From positions 62,001 through 126,000 of the forward strand of contig CACNWE010000004.1 of NCBI GenBank assembly GCA_902623995.1: DNA of 64,000 nucleotides, read 5' to 3'. Origin of the DNA: an uncultured SAR116 cluster alpha proteobacterium. Its GTDB lineage: Bacteria > Pseudomonadota > Alphaproteobacteria > Puniceispirillales > Marisalimonadaceae. The notes below the pieces were generated by a model. That model saw only the letters and a program-made list of their open reading frames with translations. It was not told where the DNA came from and searched no databases. Below are positions 33,923-41,718 of this stretch, one piece after another. Position numbers and translations under genes: made by a program. How positions within the stretch are numbered: the first letter of the stretch is position 1; every line of letters begins with the position of its first letter.

Positions 33923-34459
33923 ATGAAAAAAACTAATGGCAATTTATTTGTGATTGTAGGAGCTTCTGGGGTAGGTAAAGATACTTTATTAAATGAAATA
34001 AAAGCTAGGCTGGAAAATTTTTACTTTGTAAAAAGGTATATTACCAGAACCCTCGATAAAAATAATGAAGACCATATCGCTATATCAAATACTGATTTTC
34101 AAAATAAGGTTAAAGATGGTTTTTTTGCAATAAGCTGGCAAGCACATTCTTTATCATATGGTATTCCAAAAGATATTGAAGATGAATTGAAAAAAGGTGT
34201 TAATGTAATTTTTAATGGATCAAGACTCGCTTTGAAGCAAATTAGGGAAAGTTATCCTGATGCAAAGATTATTTGCATTATTGCTTCCAAAAAAGCTATT
34301 GAAAGCCGTCTTATATCAAGAAATAGAGAAAGTAAGGATGATATTAAAAAAAGACTTAATAGAGAAGTTGGAAAATTACCTTCGGATACAATCTATGTTA
34401 AAAATGACATTGATTTAGAAACAGGCGTAAATAACTTAATTAATGCTTTAAATTATTAA
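33923..34459 (+). CDS. phnN: Ribose 1,5-bisphosphate phosphokinase PhnN
   Basis: A 178-residue guanylate-kinase-like P-loop kinase: GASGVGKDT (13-21, the D in place of S is typical of PhnN), RYITRTLDKNNEDHIAIS and FNGSRLAL. It phosphorylates ribose 1,5-bisphosphate to PRPP, the salvage step after C-P lyase. ATG is 4 bp past phnL. Its last 20 bp overlap the 3' end of the convergent DUF1045 gene, so the two transcripts are antisense to each other at their ends. Confidence 0.92.
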   Translation: MKKTNGNLFVIVGASGVGKDTLLNEIKARLENFYFVKRYITRTLDKNNEDHIAISNTDFQNKVKDGFFAISWQAHSLSYGIPKDIEDELKKGVNVIFNGSRLALKQIRESYPDAKIICIIASKKAIESRLISRNRESKDDIKKRLNREVGKLPSDTIYVKNDIDLETGVNNLINALNY

Positions 34460-35147
34460 ATTTAAATCTTTTAATAAAATAAAATTTTTCATCACTCTTT
34501 TGTCCAAAAATACAAATATTATTAAAGTTTATCTTACTTAAATTAACTTGTTTTAAAATGTTTTGAAGAGATTTAAACACGCCATCAATTTCCTCAATAT
34601 TTAATTTACTGGTAAGAGTTAAGTGAAATTTGAATTCATTAAATACGTAAGGATAACCCCACTTATAGAGCATTTTTTTTTGATTTGGGGTTAATTTTTC
34701 AGGATTTCTTTTTTTTAACTCATCTTCAGAAAGCTCATCTCTTAAATAATCTAATCCCTTTACAAATTTATTAGATACTTCATTTACTTTGAGATTATTA
34801 GTAGGAATTAATGCGATGAAATTACCTAATTTTTTAATAATTAGTTCGTCTAAATGAAAACTATGTATTTGTTTTGATATTTCACAAACTTTATTTTCAA
34901 GATCATTAAAGGTATACCCATCCTTTAATCTAAATGGAGCTTTTATTGTGCCATGAAATCCATATTGTTTTGGTGCAAGTACAAATCTAGAAAATTTCTG
35001 TAAATTGGGTGAACTTGAAAGATCTGACTTAGTAATTTCTAAACCTTTATAAGGATCCCAACCTAACCAACATTTACCAAACACATCTAGCTCTGAATTT
35101 TCTAAAGGTGCATAATATATTGCATATCTTTTATAATATTCTTCCAT
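34440..35147 (-). CDS. DUF1045 phosphonate-operon protein, 2H-phosphoesterase-like
   Basis: A 235-residue member of the DUF1045 family found in many alphaproteobacterial phn operons. Two H-x-T motifs, H65-G-T67 (YGFHGTIKAPF) and H175-L-T177 (KFHLTLTSKL), give it the look of a 2H phosphoesterase. The opening RYAIYYAPLENSELDVFGKCWLGWD is conserved. Since no phnP is found here, a role in opening the cyclic ribose phosphate or another phosphodiester is plausible but unproven. Convergent with phnN, divergent from phnM. Confidence 0.82.
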   Translation of the reverse strand: MEEYYKRYAIYYAPLENSELDVFGKCWLGWDPYKGLEITKSDLSSSPNLQKFSRFVLAPKQYGFHGTIKAPFRLKDGYTFNDLENKVCEISKQIHSFHLDELIIKKLGNFIALIPTNNLKVNEVSNKFVKGLDYLRDELSEDELKKRNPEKLTPNQKKMLYKWGYPYVFNEFKFHLTLTSKLNIEEIDGVFKSLQNILKQVNLSKINFNNICIFGQKSDEKFYFIKRFKFNNLKH

Positions 35148-35207
35148 GAGATTTACATATTATAGTTTTGTTTCAATTTAATTAATATATTTTAACTTTT
35201 AAAAAAA

Positions 35208-35225
35208 CTGTAATATTAGAGTCAT
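35208..35225 (+). promoter_or_regulatory. Candidate Pho box between DUF1045 and phnM
   Basis: CTGTAAT-ATTA-GAGTCAT, two 7-mers with a 4-bp spacer, the second ending TCAT like the enteric half-site CTGTCAT. It stands 23 bp before the phnM ATG in a 101-bp divergent intergenic region, so it could also serve the DUF1045 gene. The short distance leaves room only for a close -10. Confidence 0.4.
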
Positions 35226-35248
35226 ATGTATGGAAATTTAAGGATTTC

Positions 35249-36394
35249 ATGTTGTCTGATGTCATTTTAAATAATGTTAATATTGTAACTGAAGACGAAG
35301 TCTTTTTGGGAAGTATTCAATTAAAAGATGGGTTTATTAAAAGGGTCAATAAAGGAAAAAGCTATATACCTAGATCTATAGATTGCAATGAAGATTATTT
35401 AATACCAGGTTTAGTTGAACTACACACAGATAATTTAGAAAGGCATCTCAAACCAAGACCTGGTGTAAATTGGCCTATAAATAATGCTCTTACAGCTCAC
35501 GATGGAGAATTAGCATCTGCAGGTATTACAACTGTTTTCGATGCTTTAAGAGTAGGATCTATTAACAGAGATGGTGTGCATAGATATGACAAATATGCAA
35601 GAGAAACAGCCACCTCTATCAATAACTTATCAAAAGACAAATCTTTTAAGATTGATCATTTTATTCATCTAAGAGCTGAAATATGTTCAGAAAATTTAAT
35701 TCAGGAGTTAGAAGAATTCAACGATCAGGATAAGGTAAAAATAGTTAGTCTGATGGATCACACACCAGGCCAAAGACAGTTTCGTGATGTTTCACAGTTC
35801 AAAGTTTATTTATCAGGTAAATTTGGTCTTTCGGAATCACAAATTCAACAACACTTTTCATACTTAAAAGATCTTCAAAAAATGTTTGGTAAAAAACATA
35901 AAATTGAAACAATAAAATTTAGTAAAAGATTAAATGCAGTATTGGCTAGTCATGATGATACTACAATTTCTGATGTGGAAGAGAGTTGTTCACAAGGTAT
36001 AAATTTAGCTGAGTTTCCAACCACTCTTGAAGCAGCAACAAAGTGTAAAAGCAGTAACATAAAAATAATAATGGGAGCACCAAATTTAGTAAGAGGAGGA
36101 TCTCATTCAGGTAATGTTTCAGCTCAATCACTTATTGATAAAGACCTTCTAGATATTTTAAGTTCTGATTACGTGCCTTCATCATTGATGATGGCAGCGA
36201 TAATGTGGGGCATAAAATCTAATAATTTACCCAAAAGTATCGCTGCAGTAACTGCTAACCCCTGTAAAGTTACAGGCTTAAATGATAGAGGAATGATTAA
36301 AGAAGGTTTAAAAGCAGATTTGGTAAGATTAAGTATTAAAAAGGATTTACCAATCATTAGAAAAGTATGGGCAAGTGGTCGAGAAGTTGCTTAA
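35249..36394 (+). CDS. phnM: Alpha-D-ribose 1-methylphosphonate 5-triphosphate diphosphatase PhnM
   Basis: A 381-residue canonical PhnM: LIPGLVELHTDNLERHLKPRPG (metal residues H59 and D61), ALTAHDGELASAGITTVFDALRVG, HLRAEICSENL, SLMDHTPGQRQF, ASHDDTTISDVEES and MGAPNLVRGGSHSGNVSA. It removes pyrophosphate from ribose 1-phosphonate 5-triphosphate to supply the PhnJ substrate. It has its own upstream region instead of sitting inside the phnGHIJKLN run. Followed 7 bp later by acr3. Confidence 0.95.
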   Translation: MLSDVILNNVNIVTEDEVFLGSIQLKDGFIKRVNKGKSYIPRSIDCNEDYLIPGLVELHTDNLERHLKPRPGVNWPINNALTAHDGELASAGITTVFDALRVGSINRDGVHRYDKYARETATSINNLSKDKSFKIDHFIHLRAEICSENLIQELEEFNDQDKVKIVSLMDHTPGQRQFRDVSQFKVYLSGKFGLSESQIQQHFSYLKDLQKMFGKKHKIETIKFSKRLNAVLASHDDTTISDVEESCSQGINLAEFPTTLEAATKCKSSNIKIIMGAPNLVRGGSHSGNVSAQSLIDKDLLDILSSDYVPSSLMMAAIMWGIKSNNLPKSIAAVTANPCKVTGLNDRGMIKEGLKADLVRLSIKKDLPIIRKVWASGREVA

Positions 36395-36401
36395 ATAAAA
36401 G

Positions 36402-37448
36402 ATGTATCCAAAACATAAAAAATTAAATCTATCATTTTTAGATAAATACCTAACTTTATGGATTTTTCTTGCAATGATTATAGGTATAGTTATTGGTAAT
36501 GTTTTTCTAAATATGCCTAAATTTCTTGATTCAATAACTTACAGTAATACAAATATTCCTATTGCAATAGGGCTTATTTTAATGATGTATCCACCTTTAG
36601 CAAAAGTAAAATATGAAAAAATAATTGAAGTTTTTAAAGATAAGAAAGTCTTAGCTTTGTCTTTATTTCAAAATTGGATAATAGGCCCTGCATTAATGTT
36701 TTTTTTAGCTCTTACTTTTCTTTCTGATAAGCCTGAATATATGACTGGTGTCATACTAATTGGTCTAGCTAGATGTATAGCAATGGTTCTTGTTTGGAAT
36801 GAGTTGGCTAGAGGAAGTTCAGAGTATGTAGCAGGATTAGTTGCCTTTAATTCAATTTTTCAAATTATATTCTTCGCGCCTTATGCGTGGTTTTTTTTAA
36901 AAATTTTGCCGGAATTTTTTGGATATGGTGGACAAATTATTGATATCTCCATATTATACATCTCCAAAATTGTTCTAATTTATCTTGGTATTCCATTTTT
37001 AGCAGGTTTTGTAACAAGATCATTATTAGTTAAAAGATATGGTGAAGAATGGTACGTGAACAATTTTCTTCCTAGAATAAGTCCTATTACTTTAATTGCG
37101 CTGTTATTTACAATAATTATTATGTTTACTCTAAAAGGAAATGAAATTTTGAAACTGCCTTTGGATGTTTTAACAATATCAATTCCTCTAGTCATATATT
37201 TTCTAATTATGTTTTTTATTAGTTTTGGTATCAGCAGGTTTGCAAATATTAATTATCCAACGGCTACTTCTTTATCATTCACAGCAGCTTCAAATAATTT
37301 TGAATTAGCTATTGCAGTTTCAATTGCCACTTTTGGCCTTGCATCAAAAGAGGCTTTCGCAACTGTTATTGGTCCTCTTGTTGAAGTGCCTATACTAATA
37401 TTACTAGTTTCCGTTGCTTTAAAATTTAAAGAAAAATATTTCAAATAG
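36402..37448 (+). CDS. acr3: Arsenite efflux transporter Acr3
   Basis: A 348-residue membrane protein with about ten helices of the BASS/ACR3 fold. [18 protein letters not shown] (121-138) with the essential cysteine C125 is the ACR3 signature; [12 protein letters not shown] is the C-terminal hallmark. Exports arsenite. Only 7 bp after phnM, so apparently in the same transcript; no arsR or arsC is nearby. Arsenate enters through phosphate uptake systems, so linkage to phosphate-starvation genes makes sense. Confident as to family. Confidence 0.9.
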   Translation: MYPKHKKLNLSFLDKYLTLWIFLAMIIGIVIGNVFLNMPKFLDSITYSNTNIPIAIGLILMMYPPLAKVKYEKIIEVFKDKKVLALSLFQNWIIGPALMFFLALTFLSDKPEYMTGVILIGLARCIAMVLVWNELARGSSEYVAGLVAFNSIFQIIFFAPYAWFFLKILPEFFGYGGQIIDISILYISKIVLIYLGIPFLAGFVTRSLLVKRYGEEWYVNNFLPRISPITLIALLFTIIIMFTLKGNEILKLPLDVLTISIPLVIYFLIMFFISFGISRFANINYPTATSLSFTAASNNFELAIAVSIATFGLASKEAFATVIGPLVEVPILILLVSVALKFKEKYFK

Positions 37449-37495
37449 ACTTAAAATTACTAACTATACTACTGCGTAATCTTAGCTCAATTTAA

Positions 37496-37513
37496 ACTTC
37501 ATTAAATTGTAAT
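37496..37513 (+). promoter_or_regulatory. Candidate Pho box before the beta-propeller gene
   Basis: ACTTCAT-TAAA-TTGTAAT: one half shares the TCAT end of the enteric Pho half-site and the other equals the TTGTAAT unit at 7117 and 22294. It is about 60 bp before the chosen start at 37574. One half is degenerate. Confidence 0.35.
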
Positions 37514-37573
37514 ATTAAAATAACAATTCAGTAAAAAAAGTTAGGCATATTCATATTAAAAATGGAGAAATTT

Positions 37574-39067
37574 ATGTTTGATAAAAATATGTTAAAAATT
37601 TTAGTAACTTCTTCAGTTATTATACTTACAAGTTCAATTTCTACAAAGGCCATGGAAATTAATCAAATATCATCCTTTCAAATTGGAAAAGGTGAAGGTT
37701 ACGCAGAAATGATACGTTATCACTCCCAATCTAAAAGTCTTTTAGTTACAGCTTCTGAAACTGGCACTATAGAAAGAATTTCAATAAGTGATCCTTTCAA
37801 TTTAAAAAAAATAGCACCTTTTGATTTGTCAGGTGGTAATGTTACAGCAGTAGCGGTTCATAAAGATTTAATTGCAGCGTCGATAAAAGAAAAAAAAGCA
37901 GATGCCCCAGGTAATGTTCAAATATTCAATAATAATGGGGAAAAATTGGCCGAGTATAAAACTGGAGCTTTGCCTGATAATATTGCATTCTCACCTGATG
38001 GTAGATATTTATTAACTGCTAATGAAGGTGAACCCTCTGATGATTACAAAATTGATCCAGAAGGTAGTTTTACACTTATAGATTTGTCTAGCGGTGTACA
38101 AAATGCAAATGTTAAGCAGATAACGCTTAATAATATTAAAATGCCAGCAGGTGCAAGGATTATTAAACCAGGTTCAAGTTTTGCAGAAGATGCTGAACCA
38201 GAATATATAACATTTGCTCCAGACGGTAAAAAGGCTTATGCAACTCTTCAAGAAAACAATGCCATAGCTACAATTGATATAGCTTCTGCAAAGGTTATTA
38301 ATGTGAGTGGACTTGGGTTCAAAAACGTATCTAGAACTTCTCATGATGTATCAAATAAGGATGGTGGAATAAATATGAAACGATGGCCAGTTTTGATGAT
38401 GTATCAGCCAGATGCAATCGTATCCTATGAGACAAAAGGAAGCACATATTTAGTTACAGCAAATGAAGGTGACGCTAAAGACTACGATGGTTTTTCTGAG
38501 GAAACTCGCGTTGGCAAATTAAAACTTGATAAAACTATGTTTCCAAATGCTAATGAGTTACAAAAGAAAGAAAACCTTGGACGCTTAAAAACCACAAAAA
38601 CACTTGGTGAAACTGACGGCGATGGAGATCATGATATAATATATGCCTATGGCGGAAGATCATTTTCCATTTGGAAAGATGATGGGACTCTAGTTTTTGA
38701 CAGTGGAAACGCATTCGAAAACATAATTTCGAAGCGTTCTCCAGAAATGTTTAATGCTAATGGTCCTACCAAAATTGATGATCGTTCAGATGACAAAGGT
38801 CCAGAGCCTGAGGCTCTTGCAATAGGCAAGATTAATGGAAGAACATACGCATTTATAGGAATGGAGAGAAATAACGCTATCTTTACATATGACATTACGC
38901 TGCCATCTGACCCACATATGGTGAGTTATATAATGCCTAATGAAAATCACAATTCTCCCGAGGGATTAGAATTTATCCCGTCAAGTGTTAGTCCTACCGG
39001 AAAACCTCTACTTGCTGTTGCATATGAAATGACAGGTACAATTGGTCTCTATGAAATTAATAATTAG
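37574..39067 (+). CDS. Secreted beta-propeller protein, choice-of-anchor-I/phytase-esterase-like
   Basis: A 497-residue exported protein. Signal peptide about ILVTSSVIILTSSISTKA. The mature part is a repeated beta-propeller: ALPDNIAFSPDGRYLLTANEGEPSDD, EPEYITFAPDGKKAYATLQENNAIATID, then GPEPEALAIGKINGRTYAFIGMERNNAIFTYD. These blocks define the choice-of-anchor-I family, some members of which are annotated as alkaline-phosphatase- or phytase-like; acidic loops such as DGDGDHDI may bind calcium. ATG 37574 is preferred to ATG 37562 because the sequence between (tggagaa) is a good ribosome site. A candidate Pho box and the phn neighbourhood point to a phosphorus-related role; activity unproven. 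Confidence 0.75.
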   Translation: MFDKNMLKILVTSSVIILTSSISTKAMEINQISSFQIGKGEGYAEMIRYHSQSKSLLVTASETGTIERISISDPFNLKKIAPFDLSGGNVTAVAVHKDLIAASIKEKKADAPGNVQIFNNNGEKLAEYKTGALPDNIAFSPDGRYLLTANEGEPSDDYKIDPEGSFTLIDLSSGVQNANVKQITLNNIKMPAGARIIKPGSSFAEDAEPEYITFAPDGKKAYATLQENNAIATIDIASAKVINVSGLGFKNVSRTSHDVSNKDGGINMKRWPVLMMYQPDAIVSYETKGSTYLVTANEGDAKDYDGFSEETRVGKLKLDKTMFPNANELQKKENLGRLKTTKTLGETDGDGDHDIIYAYGGRSFSIWKDDGTLVFDSGNAFENIISKRSPEMFNANGPTKIDDRSDDKGPEPEALAIGKINGRTYAFIGMERNNAIFTYDITLPSDPHMVSYIMPNENHNSPEGLEFIPSSVSPTGKPLLAVAYEMTGTIGLYEINN

Positions 39068-39088
39068 ATTATTAAATTTTATCCTATT

Positions 39089-39128
39089 TTATTTGGTCAG
39101 GAATAATTTTAAATTTCTGACCAAATAA
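39089..39128 (+). terminator. Hairpin after the beta-propeller gene
   Basis: TTATTTGGTCAG (39089-39100) pairs with CTGACCAAATAA (39117-39128) over a 16-nt loop; followed by ttttaa. Probably the terminator of the secreted-protein gene. Confidence 0.6.
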
Positions 39129-39367
39129 TTTTAAAGAAGAATTTTAATGGCCGTAATTAATTATATTATTTGAAGTAATTTAATTTTAGAGTTAAGAAAC
39201 AAAAATTTGGATTTTAAATTTTTTAATCTTTATTGTATGTATTTGGGTATCAAAACACCTTGCATCCAAAACTTGGAATTTATTTCGGCTAATTTTTTAA
39301 ATATTATGCCTTATTTAGGCTTTTCAATCTTATTTGCTGCATACGCAACTGCAACTATCCTCAAAAA
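39129..39367. other. Gene-poor interval with a possible 44-codon frame
   Basis: Between the hairpin and the minus-strand gene ending at 39368 I see only one frame, ATG 39237 to TAG 39371, whose product would be 44 residues ending in a hydrophobic segment (IMPYLGFSILFAAYATATIL). It lacks a ribosome site and overlaps the convergent gene by 4 bp, so coding status is doubtful. Confidence 0.25.
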
Positions 39368-39661
39368 CTAGTATTCGACTAGATTTCCAGTCAAGGGAAT
39401 TGAGTGTCTATCTTCTTCGTTATACTCTAAAAGAAGATGTCTTTGAGTATCTAACCAATTAACACCTCTGGTTGAGCTTTCAGATAACTCAGTTTCTGTT
39501 CTTAAAACTATAGCTATCACTTCATCCGACGTAGTCATTAAATAATGAGTAGGCGGTTTTGACAATGCCCTTTCTTTCGAACGTTCTTTTACATTTGTTA
39601 AAAATTCGTCAAAACATTCAGGTTTAGGTCTGAATCTAATTATGGATATTTTTGTTTTCAT
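39368..39661 (-). CDS. Small ABM-like protein of unknown function
   Basis: A 97-residue protein from the ATG at 39661; a longer frame to 39772 adds 37 Lys/Ile-rich residues with no support and would overlap the upstream gene. The opening TKISIIRFRPKPECFDEFLTNVKER looks like the first strand and helix of a dimeric alpha/beta-barrel (antibiotic-biosynthesis-monooxygenase-like) protein. No catalytic residues can be assigned. Downstream of the NTF2-like gene at 40079, 91 bp apart, on the same strand. Confidence 0.55.
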   Translation of the reverse strand: MKTKISIIRFRPKPECFDEFLTNVKERSKERALSKPPTHYLMTTSDEVIAIVLRTETELSESSTRGVNWLDTQRHLLLEYNEEDRHSIPLTGNLVEY

Positions 39662-39752
39662 AGTTTTAATCTTTCTAATCAAAATTGGAAGTTCAATAAT
39701 CTCATTTTTAAATTTTATAAAAGGATTTTTAATTATTTTAAAATTCAATGAT

Positions 39753-40079
39753 TTATTTTGGAACTTTCCCATAAATATGTTTGACTATTTTACCATCTTG
39801 AATGTTATCAATTTCAAGATATGTAAAATTAGGATCAAATCCATCTACTGTCTTAACAACAGTGTTGGGTGTTTCTAATACGCATTGAATTATAGGTTCA
39901 CTTACCCATTTCACGTCTTTAACCATATTTACAAATTCATCGTAGCTTTTAACTTTATTGCCCATACTTGATTTATGTATGGACTCACAGTGTAAATCTT
40001 TTGAAAAAAGTTCAATAAATGGTTGCAAGTCACCTTCATAATGTTTTATGAAAGCCGCTTTTATAGTTTCAAAATTCAT
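39753..40079 (-). CDS. SnoaL/NTF2-like small protein
   Basis: A 108-residue single-domain protein with the cone-shaped NTF2/SnoaL layout: helical start (IKAAFIKHYEGDLQPFIELFSKDLHCESIH), central helix YDEFVNMVKDV and a four-stranded end with FTYLEIDNIQDGKIVKHIYGK. Family members are isomerases, hydratases or ligand binders; function open. Possibly co-transcribed with the ABM-like gene. Upstream is the 430-bp stretch that holds the tRNA fragment. Confidence 0.65.
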   Translation of the reverse strand: MNFETIKAAFIKHYEGDLQPFIELFSKDLHCESIHKSSMGNKVKSYDEFVNMVKDVKWVSEPIIQCVLETPNTVVKTVDGFDPNFTYLEIDNIQDGKIVKHIYGKVPK

Positions 40080-40283
40080 GTTTTCGCCTCATAAAAATAT
40101 TATATTAATAATTAATCATTAAATAAATTTTACATTTATATTAAATTAACTTTACATCTTATTAGTGAAATTTGATTAAAAATGACAGGTTAAATACTGT
40201 GATCAAAATTGATTATAAGTGTCTAACTATGTGGCTAACTGCAAACAAAAACCTATATATACAGGCAAAATGGGGCAAAAATG

Positions 40284-40333
40284 TCAGGCTCATAACCTGA
40301 AGGTCGTAGGTTCAAATCCTACTCCCGCAACCA
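40284..40333 (+). pseudogene. 3' part of an initiator tRNA-Met gene (truncated)
   Basis: From 40284 the sequence is the 3' two thirds of tRNA-fMet: anticodon stem TCAGG/CCTGA around loop CTCATAA (anticodon CAT), variable AGGTC, T arm GTAGG-TTCAAAT-CCTAC, acceptor strand TCCCGCA and ACCA. The A at the end of the acceptor strand corresponds to the unpaired 1-72 position of initiators. The partner 5' strand (CGCGGGA) and a D arm are missing upstream; only tggggca resembles the start of the D arm. Not functional as it stands. Such 3' halves are typical attachment-site remnants, though an assembly join is possible. Confidence 0.8.
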
Positions 40334-40363
40334 ACTATATCAATAAAGTCAATGCCTTGGATC

Positions 40364-40394
40364 ACCCTCAAAGACTTCGGTTTTTGGGTTTTTT
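40364..40394 (+). terminator. Terminator following the tRNA fragment
   Basis: ACCC-tc-AAAGAC, a TTCG tetraloop closed by C-G, then GTTTTT-GGGT and a T-run (ttttttg). A UUCG-capped Rho-independent terminator 30 bp after the tRNA 3' end, as expected for a former tRNA transcription unit. Confidence 0.7.
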
Positions 40395-40510
40395 GTGTTT
40401 GAAGCCTGATAACGATTACAGAGTGATAAATAAAGTAATAAATGTTCGTCAGGTAAAGTTCTCTTTTTCTCAATAATTAATAAAACCATCACTAAGATTA
40501 TTAAATTATA

Positions 40511-40840
40511 TTAAACAGGAGTAGTCATTTTTATTAGAGCTGATGTTGCTTCAGACTCATAATTATAAACAAAAACACCTGCATATTGATTTTCTTTAAA
40601 CACAAAAGTTTGTTTAAGTTCTTGAATAAACTCACTAGACTCTTGTTCAAATTTTTTTAATTTATCAATAGTATTAAATTTTATAAAAATTGATAAATCA
40701 CCTTCTTTACCGATCATTATATTCAAAGATTGAAAATGATATTTAGTAATTTTTTTTCCAAGATTATCCGAACAAAAAGAAGCCGCAACTTTAGCTTCAG
40801 TAACTGATGGAAATTTATATTGAAAGACTTTTGCGTACAT
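40511..40840 (-). CDS. Hypothetical protein, possibly ABM-fold
   Basis: A 109-residue protein, MYAKVFQYKFPSVTEAKVAASF at the start and IFIKFNTIDKLKKFEQESSEFIQELK in the middle, with a strand-helix-strand pattern resembling small dimeric alpha/beta-barrel proteins. No recognised family or catalytic residues. It lies 14 bp behind the GAF protein on the same strand and so belongs to the ppk-ppx-GAF transcriptional run. Confidence 0.6.
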   Translation of the reverse strand: MYAKVFQYKFPSVTEAKVAASFCSDNLGKKITKYHFQSLNIMIGKEGDLSIFIKFNTIDKLKKFEQESSEFIQELKQTFVFKENQYAGVFVYNYESEATSALIKMTTPV

Positions 40841-40854
40841 GATCTACCTACTAA

Positions 40855-41673
40855 TTACAATTCATCTAACATTTCTAAAAGGTCATTAGCTTGTTTGCCT
40901 TCAAGTTTAATGTTTTTCATTATCTTTGTGTGTAACCCCATTTTATCTTGGATTATTTTTCCTTTTTCTGTAACTTCTAACTTTAAATTTTCATTAATTT
41001 TCAATAATCCATTATCAGAGAGTATTTCTTCAAAATCTTTTGATATTTCCATTTTATTGCAAGCATGAATAAAATTTTTAAATATTATTATATCGCTTAA
41101 ACCTGTTTCTTGATAAAAAATTTCTATAGCATTTATCAATCTATCAGAAGTTAATAGTTTTTGATCAGTCATTACATCTATCTGGTGAGCAGCTTTTTTT
41201 ATTAGTTTTTCTACTAAATCAATTTTATCTTGAGACAACTCTATTATTTTGGAAAAAGTCATCATGCAAACTATACCAAGTGCGTAATTGTTTTGGTCTA
41301 TAATAGGAAAACCTATGTAACTTTTTACACCCTTTTCATTACTGTGAGTTTTGGTTATTTCATGTTTTGTAACATCAAAGGCAACTAATGGTTTAGTATC
41401 TAGTAAAACATGAGCACAAACACTTCCATCTTTAGGTCTGCGTCTACTTAAATTTTGTGTTTTTTCTTGTTCAGGCTGAATTTCTGCTAAATAACATCTT
41501 TCTTTACTATCAAACAATTGAAATAAAACAGCTTCATAACCAGTTATTTCTTTAGCCAATTCACAGTAAATATTAAATAGGCTTGCTTGATTGGAATCTA
41601 TTAGACCAGTTCTCTCAACTGCTTCTGCTCTTCTTTCTTCATTATCAGGTAATTGTGCTGATATAAAACTCAT
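40855..41673 (-). CDS. GAF-domain protein
   Basis: A 272-residue protein. Residues about 25-165 form a GAF domain: ASLFNIYCELAKEITGYEAVLFQLFD, CYLAEIQPEQ, GSVCAHVLLDTKPLVAFDV, KSYIGFPIIDQNNYALGIVCMMTF. The C-terminal 100 residues are helical and charged with no output enzyme (no GGDEF, EAL or kinase). It could be a small-molecule or redox sensor. Gap to ppx is 45 bp on the same strand, which suggests a link to polyphosphate metabolism that cannot be defined further. Confidence 0.78.
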   Translation of the reverse strand: MSFISAQLPDNEERRAEAVERTGLIDSNQASLFNIYCELAKEITGYEAVLFQLFDSKERCYLAEIQPEQEKTQNLSRRRPKDGSVCAHVLLDTKPLVAFDVTKHEITKTHSNEKGVKSYIGFPIIDQNNYALGIVCMMTFSKIIELSQDKIDLVEKLIKKAAHQIDVMTDQKLLTSDRLINAIEIFYQETGLSDIIIFKNFIHACNKMEISKDFEEILSDNGLLKINENLKLEVTEKGKIIQDKMGLHTKIMKNIKLEGKQANDLLEMLDEL

Positions 41674-41718
41674 CTTTTCTCTACCTTTTTATAAAATTAA
41701 AAATCACATTAAGAATTA

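Larger units (their letters stand above)
40080..40510. other. Long intergenic stretch around the tRNA fragment
   Basis: This 430-bp stretch contains only the tRNA 3' fragment and its terminator. A plus-strand frame at 40219-40476 passes through the fragment and shows the artefactual GSNPTPATN translation of a tRNA 3' end; I do not accept it as a gene. The rest (40080-40200 and 40400-40510) is AT-rich with no structure that I can support. Confidence 0.6.

Noticed and set aside
39662-39772. 37-residue extension of the small ABM-like protein
   Set aside because: The Lys/Ile-rich extension would overlap the NTF2-like gene and does not look like a domain; ATG 39661 gives a sensible beginning.
40240-40333. 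Intact tRNA-Met gene
   Set aside because: No 5' acceptor strand complementary to TCCCGCA and no D arm are found upstream of the anticodon stem.
40219-40476. 85-codon plus-strand frame across the tRNA fragment
   Set aside because: It includes the translated tRNA 3' end (GSNPTPATN), a known artefact of over-predicted ORFs, and has no ribosome site.
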